A stretch of 64,000 bases of DNA from JAWPMT01 sp965215825 (GCA_965215825.1 CBDCEM010000003.1:1488001-1552000); one strand, 5' to 3'. Positions 1 to 16,100 are shown, counted from the stretch's first letter. Made by a program: numbers and translations. The notes: generated by a model from the sequence alone, not told the origin.

Positions 1-3000
1 GGATGGTGCACTGTCTAAAACGAGCAATTTCAATCCAACCACCTTTGATGCTACAGACCTGGATAATACCGGAGATGACGAATTGGAGATTGCCCGATTC
101 ACTTTGCAGGATGGAGGAAACGACAATACGGATTCGGATGGTGCATCTACGATTTTGACAGACATCACACTAACGGTGAGCAACCCTGCCAATATTGCGA
201 GAATCGCCTTATACGATGCCAGCGGCGAAGTTGGAGAAGGTACGTTGACGGCTGGCTCTATTACTTTCAGTTCCCTGACTGTTACTGCTGCGGATAATGG
301 TACGGAAACCCTAAATGTCTTTGCGACATTCGTGAGTGATGGTAGTATCACAGATGGGGATGCGATTTCAGTAACTATTGACGTAAGTGCACTGGCAGCA
401 GGTGCGGGCTCCGGTTTGGATGCAACCTTTACTGCCGGCGCAGATCTTGAGGATGCCAACAGTTCTGATGAGAACAGAATAGAAGTAACGGGAACGGCAC
501 TGTCGTTCACCGTAGATGCAAGTGACACAGAGCAAAATGCGAACATGTCTCCATCTCCTGAGGTATCGCTGGTTGACGCAGATGGAAACATCGATACAGA
601 CAACACGGCAGGAGCGGGAACCACGATCAGCATCACCTCAGATGGTACCTTGGACAGTTCACCTAAAACGGCTACCCTGACGTCAGGAGTGGCTACTTTT
701 GCTGACATATTGCATACAGCAACAGCGACAGGTCGCACCTTGACGGCCTCTACTTCAGGAGTCACAAATGGCACCAGTACAACCTTTGCCATCAATGCAG
801 TGGATGCCGAGTCCAACATCATAGTGGATGGTGCACTGTCTAAAACGAGCAATTTCAATCCAACCACCTTTAATGCAACAGACCTGGATAATACCGGAGA
901 TGACGAATTGGAGATTGCCCGATTCACTTTGCAGGATGGAGGAAACGACAATACGGATTCGGATGGTGCATCAACGATATTGACAGACATCACTTTGACA
1001 GTCAGTAATCCGGATAACGTTGCGAGAATCGCCTTATACGATGCCAGCGGCGAAGTTGGAGAAGGTACGTTGACGGCTGGCTCTATTACTTTCAGTTCCC
1101 TGACTGTTACTGCTGCGGATAATGGTACGGAAACCCTTAATGTCTTTGCGACATTCGTGAGTGATGGTAGTATCACAGATGGTGATGCGATTTCAGTAAC
1201 TATTGACGTAAGTGCACTGGCAGTAGGTGCGGGCTCCGGTTTGGATGCAACCTTTACTGCCGGCGCAGATCTTGAGGATGCCAACAGTTCTGATGAGAAC
1301 AGAATAGAAGTAACGGGAACGGCACTGTCGTTCACCGTAGATGCAAGTGACACAGAGCAAAATGCGAACATGTCTCCATCTCCTGAGGTATCGCTGGTTG
1401 ACGCAGATGGAAACATCGATACAGACAACACGGCAGGAGCGGGAACCACGATCAGCATCACCTCAGATGGTACCTTGGACAGTTCACCTAAAACGGCTAC
1501 CCTGACGTCAGGAGTGGCTACTTTTGCTGACATATTGCATACAGCAACAGCGACAGGTCGCACCTTGACGGCCTCTACTTCAGGAGTCACAAATGGCACC
1601 AGTACAACCTTTGCCATCAATGCAGTGGATGCCGAGTCCAACATCATAGTGGATGGTGCACTGTCTAAAACGAGCAATTTCAATCCAACCACCTTTAATG
1701 CAACAGACCTGGATAATACCGGAGATGACGAATTGGAGATTGCCCGATTCACTTTGCAGGATGGTGGTAATGACAATACGGATTCGGATGGTGCATCAAC
1801 GATATTGACAGACATCACTTTGACAGTCAGTAATCCGGATAACGTTGCAAGAATTGCTCTATACGACGGCAGTGGCGAAGTGGGAGAGGGCACATTGACA
1901 GCAGGTTCTATCACTTTCAGCAGTGCCACTATCACTGCTGCCGATGAAGGAACCGAAACCCTGAATGTCTTTGCGACCTTCGTAAGTGATGGAAGCATTA
2001 CAGATGGTGATGCTATTTCGGTAACCATAGATGTAAGTGCTTTGGCCACAGGTACAGGTTCTGCCCTGGATGCCACTTTTACAGGAGGCTCAGACTTAGA
2101 GGATGCGAATAGTTCGGATGAGAATAGAATAGAAGTAACAGCAACAGCCTTGTCATTTACAGTTGACGCCAGCAATGCGGATCAAAACCTGGCAATGACC
2201 CCTTCACCGGAGGTTTCATTGGTAGATGCAGATGGTAATGTGGATACGGATAATACGGCATCAGCAGGTAATATTGAAATTACATCTACTGGAACGTTAA
2301 GTAGTACACCACAATCAGCGGCACCTACTTCAGGAGTAGCAACTTTCACGGGAATTATCCATACGGCAACAGGAGCTGGCCTTCAACTCTCGGCCACGGA
2401 CGCGGCAAGCAACATCGCGGGCAGCCACACCAGTAGTACATTCAACGTCACAGCAGTAGATGCCGAGTCCAACATCATTGTTGATGTTGCACTGTCTAAA
2501 ACGAGCAATTTCGATCCGACCACATTTGATGCAACGGACCTGGACAATGCTGGAGATGACGAGTTGGAGATTGCACGCTTCACTCTTCAGGATGGCGGAA
2601 ACGATAATACGGATTCGGATGGTGCATCTACCATTTTGACAGACATAACCTTGACCGTGAGCAACCCTTCCAACATTGCGAGGATTGCCTTATACGATGG
2701 CAGTGGCGAAGTAGGGGAAGGGACACTGACAGCAGGTTCTATTACCTTCAACTCCCTGACTGTTACCGCCGTAGATGAAGGAACAGAAACTTTGAATGTG
2801 TTTGCGACTTTCGTGGACGATGGAAGCATCACAGATGGAGATGCGATTTCAGTAACTATAGATGTAAGTGCATTGGCAACAGACACAGGTTCGGGCCTGG
2901 ATGCCACATTTACTGGTGGTGCTGATCTTGAAGATGCCAACAGTTCAGACGAAAACAGGATTGAGATAAACGGTACAATACTTTCATTTACGGTTGATGC

Positions 3001-6000
3001 TAGTACAACACCCCAAAATGTGACCATGACTCCTTCTCCACAAGTTTCATTGGTGGATGCAGACGGTAACTTAGATACGGACAATTCCGCAGGAGCTGGA
3101 ACGACCATCAGCATCACTTCAGACGGAACGTTGGATAGCTCTCCGAAGAATGCCACGCTTACTTCCGGAGTGGCGACATTTACAGATATCGTTCATACAG
3201 CAGCTGCGACGGCCAGGACCCTGACAGCTTCGACCTCAGGTGTGTCTAATGGAACAAGTTCCACTTTCAACATTACAGCGGTAGATGCCGAGTCCAACAT
3301 CATAGTGGATGGTACATTGACTAAAACAAGCAATTTCGATCCGACCACATTTGATGCGACAGATCTGGACAATACCGGTGATGATGAGCTGGAAATAGCA
3401 AGATTCACACTCCAGGATGGAGGAAATGACAATACTGACAGTGACGTAGTGTCAACCGTATTGACCGACATCACATTGATTGTCAGCAACCCCGCCAACA
3501 TAGCGAGGATAGCCTTATACGATGGCAGCGGCGAAGTTGGAGAAGGTACACTAACAGCTGGCTCTATTACCTTCAGCTCTCTGACCGTTACGGCGGCAGA
3601 TGAAGGAACGGAAACTTTGAATGTATTTGCGACTCTCGTAGATGATGGAAGCATCACGGATGGTGATGCAATTTCTGTTACGATTGATGTAAGTACCCTA
3701 GCGACGGGAACAGGTTCTGGTCTGGATGCCACATTTACGGGAGGTGCTGACCTTGAAGATGCGAATAGCTCTGATGAGAATAGAATAGAAGTAACAGCAA
3801 CGGCCTTATCGTTTACAGTTGACGCCAGCAATGCCGATCAAAACCTGGCGATGACCCCTTCACCGGAGGTTTCATTGGTAGATGCAGATGGTAATGTGGA
3901 TACGGATAATACGGCATCAGCAGGTAATATTGAAATTACATCTACTGGAACTCTAAGTAGCTCACCACAAGCGGTGGCACCTACGTCAGGAGTAGCAACT
4001 TTCACAGGAATTGTCCATACGGCAACAGGAGCCGGCCTTCAACTCTCGGCCACGGATGCGGCAAGCAACATCGCGGGCAGCCACACCAGTAGTACATTCA
4101 ACGTCACTGCCGTAGATGCCGAGTCCAACATCATTGTTGATGGTGCACTGTCTAAAACGAGCAATTTCGAACCGACCACATTTGATGCGACGGATCTGGA
4201 CAATACTGGAGATGACGAGTTGGAGATTGCACGCTTCACCCTTCAGGATGGCGGAAACGATAATACGGATTCGGATGGAGCATCTACTATTTTGACAGAC
4301 ATCACTCTGACAGTGAGCAACCACGCCAACATTGCGAGGATTGCCTTATATGATGGCAGCGGCGAAGTAGGGGAAGGTACATTGACCGCAGGTTCTATTA
4401 CCTTCAGCTCTCTGACTGTTACCGCGGCAGATGAAGGAACAGAAACTTTGAATGTGTTTGCAACTTTCGTGGACGATGGAAGCATCACAGATGGAGATGC
4501 GATTTCAGTAACTATAGATGTAAGTGCACTCGCTACAGATACAGGTTCTGACCTGGATGCCACATTCACTGGTGGCGCTGACCTTGAAGATGCGAACAGT
4601 TCAGACGAAAACAGAATTGAAGTAACCGCTACCCAAATGGTTTTCACGCAGGACGTGAGTGATGTTTTCATCAACGAGAACATGTCACCATCACCTGCGA
4701 TAGCCATACAGGATGCTGATGGTAATGTCGATACAGACAACACCGTTGGGGCCGCTAACATTGAGATTGTTTCCGATGGTACTTTGGATTCATCTCCTAA
4801 ATCTCTAGCACTTACTTCAGGAGTGGCTACATTCAGTAATATCTTACATACGGCTACCGGCACAGGTCTCAGACTTTACGCAAGCGAAGAAAACGTCATA
4901 GCTGCTCTTGCTGCCGGTGCTACCAGTTCAACATTTGCAGTTAATGCACCTAGCAATGAAACAGACATTGTTGTTGGTGCTTCAGTAAAGACCAGCAATT
5001 TCGATCCTACTTTTCTCAATGCGTCAGACATTGATCCCACCTCAGCAGGAGATGAACTACAAATTGCAGCGTTCCAAATACGGGATGGGGGAGCAGACGG
5101 TACTGATGCAGATAATCAAGCGACAGTTTTGACCGATATTCAACTCTTGCTAACCAACTACCACAACATTGAAAGAGTGGCCATATACAATGGAGTAACT
5201 GAAGTCGCGGAGGACGTTCATTCTTTAGGTGCAGTACTGTTCAGTAGTCTTTCTTTAACCGTTCCTGATGACGATAATGTAACGCTCGATGTGTATGTAA
5301 CTTTCGTTCAGGATGGGAGTGTTGTAGATGGAGAAGTCGTTTCCGTTACTGTGGATGTGGACCAAGTTGTAGTAGGAACTGGATCAACGCTTGACGCCAC
5401 TTTTACGGGAGGTTTAGACCTTGTGGATACCAATACTGGCGATGAGAACCGGATCGAAGTAAATGGTACCGATCTTTCTTTCACAACCGATGCGAGTAAT
5501 ACTACCTCCAATGTGGCCATGTCAGCGTCACCCGAGGTGACTTTAGTGGATGGCAATGGTGCTATTGACACAGACAACTCTGCAGGAGCAGGAACAATCA
5601 ATATTACTTCAGACGGAACTTTAGACTCTAGCCCTAAAACAGCTGGCTTGTCTTCTGGAGTTGCCACGTTCAATGATATTGTACATACAGTTGTCGAAAC
5701 TGGTAGAACATTGACGGCCACGGACGGAAATGCGGTGGCCTCGATGACAACAAGTTCTACTTTCAATATCACCGCACCGGATGCTGAGTCTAATATCATT
5801 GTAGATGGTACACTTACGAAAACAAGTGATTTCGATCCGACAACTTTTGATGCCACAGATCTGGATAATACAGGAGATGATGAATTGGAAGTAGCCCGGT
5901 TTACTTTACAAGATGGGGGGAATGACAATACTGATGCTGATGGAGCACCTACTGTAATAACGGATATCACACTTACATTTAGCAACGATGCCAATATTGC

Positions 6001-7119
6001 CCGGGTGGCCCTTTACGATGGCGGCGGAGAAGTTGGTGAAGGTACATTAACTGCCGGTTCAATTACGTTCAGTTCCCTGACAGTAACAGCTGCAGACGAG
6101 GGTACGGAAACTTTAAATGTATTTGCAACTTTCGTGGATGATGGAAGCATAACAGATGGGGATGCCATTTCAGTAACTATTGATGTAAGTGCCCTTGTCG
6201 CAGGTACAGGTTCAGATCTGGATGCGACGTTTACTGGTGGATCAGACCTTGAAGATGCTAATAGTTCGAATGAGAATAGAATTGAGGTCAATGGTACCAC
6301 ACTTTCATTTACAGTAGATGCCAGCGCCACCACCGCGAACGTGAACATGTCACCTTCACCGGAAGTATCACTTGTGGATGCTGATGGTAACCTGGATACC
6401 GACAATTCTGCTGGTGCGGGAACTACCATAAATATTACCTCTGATGGTACGCTGGATAGCTCTCCAAAAACAGCGACTCTCACTTCTGGGATTGCGACGT
6501 TCAATGACATATTACACACTGCAGCCGCAACTGGCCGTACATTGACTGCCGCTACATCAGGTGTGTCAAATGGCACCAGTAGCACCTTCAATGTTACAGC
6601 ACCGGATGCGGAATCTAATATTATAGTGGACGGAACGCTTACGAAAACGAGCAATTTTGATCCTACTACTTTTGATGCAACAAATCTTGACAATACAGGA
6701 GACGATGAGTTAGAGGTCGCGCGATTCACATTACAGGATGGCGGAAGTGACAACACAGATGCTGATGGAGCCCCTACGGTTCTTACGGACATTACTTTGA
6801 CATTTAGCAACGACGCGAACATTGCTAGAGTAGCCTTATATGATGGTAGTGGTGAATTAGGGGAAGGAACCTTGACCGCCGGGTCAATCTCGTTTAGTTC
6901 GTTAACTGTTACAGCAGCGGATGAAGGAACCGAGACCTTGAATGTATTTGCAACTTTTGTCGATGACGGAAGTATTACGGATAATGATGCGATCCAAGTT
7001 ACGATCGACGTAGGTACCCTGGCTACCGGAACAGGTTCAGGATTAGATGCAACATTTACCGGAGGATCGGATTTGGCAGACGCGAATAGTTCTGATGAAA
7101 ATAGAATTGAGGTGTCCAT
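1..7119 (+). repeat. Nine tandem ~825/831-bp coding units
   Basis: Aligning each unit at the codons for VDGxLxKTSNF gives starts at 1, 826, 1651, 2482, 3307, 4138, about 4,951, 5803 and 6628. The spacings that can be measured exactly are 825 or 831 bp (275 or 277 codons). Each unit has a LEIARFTLQDGGNDNTD half and an LSFTVDAS...DADGN half. Units 1 and 2 are almost identical at DNA level from about 1,026 to 1,650 against 201 to 825. Units 3 and 5 share a second-half variant (NADQNLAMTPSPEV) that is nearly identical in DNA and six bases longer than the variant in units 1, 2 and 4. The unit continues upstream of the window. Confidence 0.95.
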
Positions 7120-10100
7120 TTCGCAATTAGTAGTTACTTCATTCCCTGCAAATGGAGCTACAAATACGAATTTCTCAGCGACAATTGAAGCACAAGATGC
7201 TGATGGAAACCTGGACGTTGATTATGGAGTAGATCTTACAGCCTCCATTGAAACAAAGGCGAATCCTACGAGTCCGGCGGGAACCCTGACTGGATCAGAT
7301 AGCAATGGAGGAGTCTCAGGAATACAAGATGATGCCGCTTCTGGCGAATATTCCTGGACCGATCTGCAGTTGGATCGAGGTGCAGACTACACGTTAAGGT
7401 TTGAAACAACGGATATGGCCTTCAATGTGATCAGTTCGACCATTGTGATATCGGATGAAAGTTCTGATATCATTGAAAACACTTCTTTTGATTACCCTGA
7501 GAATATTGATTACTTCTCTTATCAGACTGGTGATGAACCAACGATTCTTTTTGCAGGATCAAACTCCCTCGAAGTTGCTGAGTTCATCATCCGTGATGGT
7601 GGTGCTGCAGCCGAGAGTGATGGCAAAGTCACCAGAATAACAGACATCACTTTTGACCTTAATGCAAATGCCCAGGCGGTTGTAGCAGAAGCTGCATTGT
7701 TTACGAGCAGTGGAACTCAGTTAGGAGCAGAAACTGCTGTCGCGGGTACGATAGCTTTTAACTCGTTCACGCTGGATGTCACCGACGCCTCAACTGAGAC
7801 AATCGTAATAAAAGTAACCTTCCAGGCGACCCCAACGATTACTGATGGTTCGGAAATGACGTTTGAGGTTAATACGATCACTGACGATACCGGTGGTGGC
7901 AGATCCGGTATCGCAAATCCCACACCGACGGGCATAATCACCTCAAACCCGAATGCCGGAGATAATGAAATTGATGTCATAGGAACAGAGTTGGCTATCA
8001 CGGCGAATGATCCAGGCAGTACACAATTTGAAAGAGTAACCGGAACGATCAATCCTACCATTCAGGCACACGATGCAAATGGTAATCATGATACAGACGA
8101 AACGTCTGGAATCCAGATTTCAGGTACGGGTTCACCTGATTTTGATGGTGCCGGAGCTACAACAGTATCCGAAACACTCAGCGGAGGACAGGTAGTTACA
8201 AGCTTCGAGGTGCACAATGAAATTGAAGATATGACCCTCACTTTTGCGGATGATGGAGGTCCAATGACCAGTGCTACAGCAACGTTGGTGGATATCTATG
8301 ATACTACTGCACCATTTATTGATGATAAGTCGATGGACCTATCTCCACCTGATACGCAGACTGGAGTTGCTTTGGGGAATACCTTAACGATGACTTTCAA
8401 CGAAGATGTAGCAAAAGGCACCGGTAACATCAGTGTTGTACTTGATGATACACCACCTGAAGTGATCACACTGGATGTCACAGACAATGCGGAAGTTTCG
8501 GTTACAGATAATGTAGCAACATTAACGTTGCCGTCTCTATTGAAGGGGTCTGCTAACTATTATGTGCTTGTAGACGCGGGTGCATTCGACGATAGCCCTA
8601 ATAATACAAATGCAGTAGGTGCCGCCGAACTGGACTTTGCTGGATTTTCAACTGATACGGATTGGACATTTGCCACCCAGGCGGATACTGATCCTCCGAC
8701 CGTGACCATTTCGAGAGAAGAACCATCTATTGGGACGGTAGATGCCACTAAGAATTCAGTTCAGTTCAATTTGGAGTTTTCCGAAGAGATGGATGATGCC
8801 ACAGTGGTCTTATCAGAGATTACGGTGAGCGTTTCTGGTACCGTCACCATTGACGGGGACGGAACGGCATCCCAAACTGCGAATAACTATACAACACCTG
8901 TATTAAATAATTTGGGTGACGATCAGAATTATACCCTGACGCTTAACAATATTCTTGGTGATGGCGATATCCAAATCACTGTGGGTACTGGTGTAACTGA
9001 CGCACCAGGAAATAACATGGCAGCGCCCGCAGGACCTTCTGCAGCATTTGGAATTGACAACACGGCAAGTACATTCGATGCTTTGACAATCGCCTCTAAT
9101 TACTCGGACAATAGCCTGGCAAATTCGGGTAATGTGGTGACGCTTACCATGGACTTTGATGAAGATCAGGGTTCAGACCCTGTGGTGGCTTTCAGAAGCG
9201 GAGGTGATGTTGTCAATGGAACAGTAACTGTAACAGAGACAGATGGTGTCAATTTCATATGGACAGCTACTTATACCGTGAACGCTTTAGATACCGATGG
9301 CGCAGTGACTTTCGATATCGATTTTGAAGATGTTGCCACAAATACGGGAGCCGCTGATGAAACAGATATCACCAGTGCATCGTCAGTGACTATTGACAAG
9401 ACTGCTCCAACCATCGAAAGACTGGAAATTGTAAGTAATAATAGTACGAACACAGCATTCGGTATCACTGGAAACACGGTGACGATAGAAGTTGAGTTTG
9501 ATGAAGATCTGATTGCTGATCCGGCCTTCACGAATGTTGAAAGTGGAGCTGCAGTCATCAATGATGGAAGCCCTGCTACCGCTGAAACAGATGCTGTGAA
9601 TGATGTTTGGCAGTTCACGTATGTGGTAAATGCCGGAGATACCGATGGAGCAGTCACTTTTGATCTGAATTTTACAGATGCTGCAGGAAATGCTGGTGCT
9701 GCTGCCTCCGAATCGGACATCACCAATAGTAGTTCTATGACTATTGACAACACAACGCCTAATGCGCCTACAGTTTCCATTGCAACAGACAATAGTGCAG
9801 ATAATCTTCATGGCACCACTGGAGATGTTGTGACCATCACATTGGATTTTGATGAAGACATGTCAGCTGTGAGCGTAGATGCCTTACAAAGTGGCGGTGT
9901 GAATACGGCTAATAGTGCAGTTGTCTCTGAAACGGATGCTGCAAATGACATTTGGACTGCTACTTACACGGTTGCAGGTGGAGATACGGAAGGTGGCGTG
10001 ACATTCTCCATCACCTTTGACGATGCGTCAGGCAATGCGGAAGGTGCCGCGATTACCGAGGGAGACCTTGCTGGAAGTAGCGTGGAAGTGGATTTGACTG

Positions 10101-13100
10101 CACCTACCTTGGAAGCGCTTACCATTGCCTCAAACAACGGAACGGATGCTTCTCATGCGATTGCAACCAATGTGGTAACACTCACGATGGATTTTGATGA
10201 TGATTTGTCGGCTGACCCGGTAGTCACATTCACTAGTGGCGGAGGTGGTATCAACAACTCGGTGACTGTCACTGAGACGGATGCCGGAAACGACATCTGG
10301 ACTGCAACCTATACTGTGTCTGCCCTGGATAATGATGGTGCGGTAGACTTTAACGTTAACTTCTCTGACGATGCCGGAATTGCAGGAGCCACTGCCAACA
10401 ATACTGACCTTAGCTCGGGTACGACTGTTGAGATTGATAATACGGCACCTACGATAGAAGCGCTGACCATCATTTCAAATAATGCTACGAATACGGCCTT
10501 TGGTATCACGGGTAATACAATAACCATTGAAGTGGACTTTGATGATGACCTGAGTGCGAACCCTGTTTTCAGTAACGTTCAAAGTGGTGGAGTAGCCATT
10601 AATGACGGTAGCCCCTCTATCACTGAAACGGACGCTGGCAATGACATTTGGCAATATACTTATGTAGTAAATGGAGCTGATACGGAGGGGGCAGTGACCT
10701 TCGATCTGAATTTCACGGATGACGCAGGTAATGCAGGTACGGCAGCTTCCGAATCTGACATTACTAATGGTAGCTCCATGACCGTTGATAATACCCAACC
10801 TACTGTGGTTGTTACAGATGATCATGCCGATCCCGATGATTCCAATGATGATACGGTGCGCGATGCGGATAACATCACTATTACGGCCACTTTCACGGAG
10901 ACCAATCAACTAAATGGTACTCCTCAGATCGCCATCGGTTCCAGTGTCGGTGCGACCAACATGAGTTCCACTGCTGATCCTTTAGTTTGGACGTATACCT
11001 GGAATGTACCAACAGGAGATGATGCCAGCGAATTGGTTACGATCACTGTGACAGATGTGGCTGGCAATTCAGTAGGTACTCAGACCAATACCAACGCGGG
11101 AGACTATGAAATAGACAACACAGCCCCTACTGCAACACCGGTATCTATTACATCCACTAATGCTTCCGTGACCTTCGCAGCACTCGGAGATGATGTTGAT
11201 TTGGATTTCACTGTAAGTGAACCGCTAGCGAGCAATCCGGTTGTGGCGTTCAATAGTGGAGGCGGGGTAGTTAACGGTGCAATAGTTGTAAGTAATACGG
11301 TGTTAGACTATAATGGAACCTACACCGTCAATGCCCTCGACAATGTAGGAGCCGTGACTTTCACAATTGACTTCACGGACGTGGCTGGTAATGTGGCTAC
11401 ACAGATCACAACAGTAACTGATGCCTCTTCGGTCACAGTTGATAGTAACGCACCCAGTATCACAAGTGTCACTTTGAATACATTGACCAATGGATCGTCC
11501 TCATCGACCAATGACAATTCGGTTGTATTCACAATTGTTTTCTCAGAACCAGTTGGAAGTTTCACCTATGCGGATGATATCCAACCAAGTGTGGTAACAA
11601 CAGGGTCACTGGATATTTCTGGTTCAACACCAGTATTGGCAACCGGAGATAATACGACATGGACTTTAACTTTCGGATCAGTAGCAAACGATGGAAACCT
11701 ATCTTTCGATGTACTGAATGGAAATGGTGCCGGTACACCAGTAACCACACAAATCGTCGATGGATCTGGTAATACGTTGCAAGGCGGTACAGATGTAGAA
11801 GCATCGTCTCCTACTGTAACATTTGACAATACAGCGCCGGGAGTTACGATCACAAGAAACACACCTTCTTCAGGTGCAGTAGGCGGTACCAATGCGGATA
11901 ATCTAAGCTTTGATATTGCGTTTGATGAGGTGATTGACAATGGTACCTTTGCATTGGCAGATATTCAGGTTAACATTCCTGATGGCGCCACGATCAATGG
12001 CTTCGGAACTGATGCTCAAACGGCAGACAATGCTTCATTCGGTGGTGATATCGCGATTACAAACGACGGAGATAATCAGAACTACACCATCACAATAGCT
12101 GATGTAGCCGGTGATGGAGACTTAGGGATCACTTTACTAGGGGCTGGTATACAAGATAATGCCGGGAACTTCCTCGGAGGAGGAGCTGGAGTGAACCAAA
12201 CCTCTTCCGACTTTGGAATAGACAACACGGCACCTACGGCAACAGCCGTAACCATGGCTTCTAATAACGCAACAAGTACCGGGGCCGCAATTGCAGGAAA
12301 TACGATCACCATCTCCTTGACGGTAGACGATGATTTAACAGGAACTCCAAACATTAACTTTATAAGGAGTGGAGGAGCTTTGATCAATAACTCGGCTTCT
12401 GTTGGTGGGGCTAACCCCAACTACACCATTAGTTATTTGGTTAATGCCCTTGATGCAGATGGAACGGTAACATTCGATATTGATTTTATTGATGATGCCG
12501 GCAATGCGGTAGCTTCATCTGTTACGGCAGTTACTTCAGGATCAGCAGTTGTTGTTGATAACATCGACCCTGGGGTAACGCTTACAGCGAATGCACCTGG
12601 TGCAGGTTCTGTTAGCCAGACGAATTCCAATAGCCTTGCTTTTGACGTGGCCTTTGATGAAACGATTGATAATACAGGATTCACCCTGGCGGATATCACC
12701 GTAAACATTCCGGATGGGGCAAGTGTGAATGGGGTGACCACTGACGGATTGACAGCAGACAATGCTGGATTCGGAGGGCAGATAAGTATTGCTCCTGATG
12801 GAGACAATCAAAACTACACGATCAACTTTGCCAGTGTAGCCGGAGATGGGACACTTGGAATTACCTTGTCAGGAACAGGTATTACGGACCCATCTGGTAA
12901 TCAATTGAATGGAGGAACAAATGAGACTTCATCGAACTTTACAGTTGATAATACCGATCCTACGGTAACAACACTAACCAGGGCAACAACTACGAATGGC
13001 TCTGCTGACAACACGAATGATGATGCGGTAACGTTTGACCTGGTCTTCAGCGAACCTGTGGATGGAGGGTCATTCACTTTAGCGGATATTCAGGTAAATA

Positions 13101-16100
13101 TTCCTGATGGTGCCTCTATTAATGGATTTACGACGAATGCCCAAACAGCGGACAATGCCGGGTTTGGTGGTTCGATTGCGTTGAATACGGCCGATAACGA
13201 AACTTATACGATCGTAATCAGCAACGTAGCAGGTGATGGTAACCTCGGAGTGACATTATTGAGTGCAGGTATTCCTGATCCAGCGACCAATCAAGTTGCA
13301 GGAGGAACAAATCAGGTTTCACCAAACTTTGTTATTGACAATACAGCTCCTACAGCCACTGCTGTTACGATGGCCTCCAATAATGGAATTAGTTCCGGAG
13401 CTGCGATTGCGGGAGATGTGATCACAATTTCTGTAACAGTTGATGATGCTTTGGATGCAGATCCTAGCGTTAATTTTGTTAGAAGTGGAGGTTCATTGAT
13501 CAACAACGCCGCAGTAGTAGGAGGAACAAACCCTAACTATACAATTACTTATACAGTAGATGGCTCAGATCAGGATGGGTCAGTAACCTTTGATTTTGAT
13601 TTCACAGATGATGCAGGCAATGCGGTAGCATCTTCTGTTACTGCATTAACTTCAGGATCGGCAGTTGTAGTTGATAACATTCAACCAGGAGTTACGATCA
13701 CTACCAATGCCCCGGCGGCAGGTACTGTGGGACAGACCAATTCTGATAACCTGGCCTTTGATGTGGCCTTTGATGAAACTATCAACAATGCTGGATTCAC
13801 GCTAGCGGATATTACTGTAAACATTCCGGATGGCGCAAGTATAAATGGAGTCACCACAGATGGATTGACAGCAGACAATGCAGGATTCGGAGGTCAAATA
13901 AGTATCACCCCTGACGGAGACAATCAAAACTATACCATCAACTTTGCCAGTGTAGCCGGAGACGGTGACCTGGGCATTACCTTATCCGGTACAGGCATCA
14001 CAGATCCATCGGGTAACCAGTTGAATGGAGGGGCAAACGAAACTTCATCGGATTTCACGGTTGATAATACCAATCCGACAGCTACTACTTTCACAAGAGC
14101 CACAACTACGAATGGTTCTGCTGACAACACGAATGATGATGCAGTAACTTATGACCTGGTCTTTAGTGAGCCACTTGAAGGCGCTTCGTTCACATTGGCC
14201 GATATCCAAGTGAACCTTCCTGATGGAGCATCTATCAATGGGGTAACAACAGATGCACTTACAGCAGACAATGCTGGATTCGGAGGTTCCATTGCGTTGA
14301 ATACTGCCGATAACGAAACTTATACAATCGTAATCAGCAATGTAGCGGGAGACGGCAATTTGGGAGTTACATTGTTAAGCGCAGGAATTCCTGACCCTGC
14401 AACCAATCAGGTAGCAGGTGGTACTAATCAAGTATCGCCGAACTTTGTCATTGACAATACGGCGCCTACTGCCACAGCTGTTACTATGGCGTCTAATAAT
14501 GGCACCAGTTCAAGTGCAGCGATTGCCGGGGATGTGATCACCATTTCTGTGACGGTGGATGACGCTTTGGCTGCGGATCCGAATGTGAACTTCATTAGAA
14601 GTGGGGGTGCATTGATCAACAACGCTGAAACAGTAGGTGGTACAAACCCTAACTATACGGTCACATATACAGTTAATGCTGTTGATCAAGATGGAACGGT
14701 CACTTTTGACCTTGATTTCACTGATGATGCAGGCAATGCAGTAGCGGCCCCCGTGACAGCAGTTACTTCAGGAGTGGCTGTCGTAGTAGATCGGGCGGAA
14801 CCAAGCGTAACGATTACTACCAATGCACCTGGTGCAGGATCAGTAAGTCAGACGAATTCCAATAGCCTGGCCTTCGACGTGGCCTTTGATGAAACGATCG
14901 ATAATGCAGGGTTCACTTTAGCAGATATCACGGTGAACATCCCGGATGGAGCAAGTGTGAATGGGGTAACCACAGACGGATTGACGGCAGACAATGCAGG
15001 ATTCGGAGGGCAGATAAGTATTGCTCCTGATGGAGACAATCAGAATTACACCATCAACTTCGCCAGTGTAGCAGGAGATGGGGCGCTTGGAATTACCTTG
15101 TCAGGAACAGGTATTACGGACCCATCTGGTAATCAATTGAATGGAGGAACAAACGAAACTTCATCGAACTTCACAGTTGATAATACCGATCCTACGGTTA
15201 CCACACTAACCAGGGTAACAACTACGAATGGTTCTGCTGACAACACGAATGATGATGCAGTAACTTTTGACCTGGTCTTCAGTGAGCCAGTAGATGGAGC
15301 CTCTTTCACTTTAGCCGATATTCAGGTAAATATTCCTGACGGTGCCTCCATTAATGGTGTAACCACTAACTCCCTCACCGCAGACAATGCAGGATTTGGC
15401 GGTTCAATTGCATTGAATACTGCCGATAACGAAACTTACACGATCGTAATCAGTAATGTAGCAGGGGATGGCAATCTAGGAGTAACACTATTGAGTGCAG
15501 GAATTCCTGATCCAGCGACCAATCAGGTTGCAGGTGGTACGAATCAGGTTTCACCAAACTTTGTTATCGACAATACGGCACCTACAGCCACGGCTGTAAC
15601 GATGGCATCTAATAATGGCATCAGTTCGGGAGCGGCGATTGCGACGAATGTGATCACAATTTCTGTAACAGTTGATGATGCTTTGGATGCAGACCCTAGT
15701 GTCAATTTTGTTAGAAGTGGAGGATCGTTGATCGCTAATACGGCGGTAGTAGGAGGAGCAAATCCTAACTATACAATTACTTATACAGTAGATGGCTCAG
15801 ATCAGGATGGCTCAGTAACTTTTGATTTTGATTTCACAGATGACGCGGGAAATGCTGTAGCTTCATCGGTTACCGCGCTAACATCGGGATCAGCGGTTGT
15901 GGTGGATAACATTCAACCTGGTGTTACTTTAACCAACAATACACCTGCCGCAGGAACAGTTGGACAGACCAATTCTGATAATCTGGCATTCGATGTAGCC
16001 TTTGATGAGACGATAGATAATGCTGGATTCACCTTGGCAGATATTACCGTAAACATTCCTGATGGAGCAAGTATTAATGGTGTAACCACTGATGGGTTGA

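Noticed and set aside
6013..7119. Long minus-strand frame (368 codons) and many similar ones within 1-20.5 kb
   Set aside because: They recur once per repeat unit and mirror the codon bias of the plus-strand repeats; compositional shadows, not genes.
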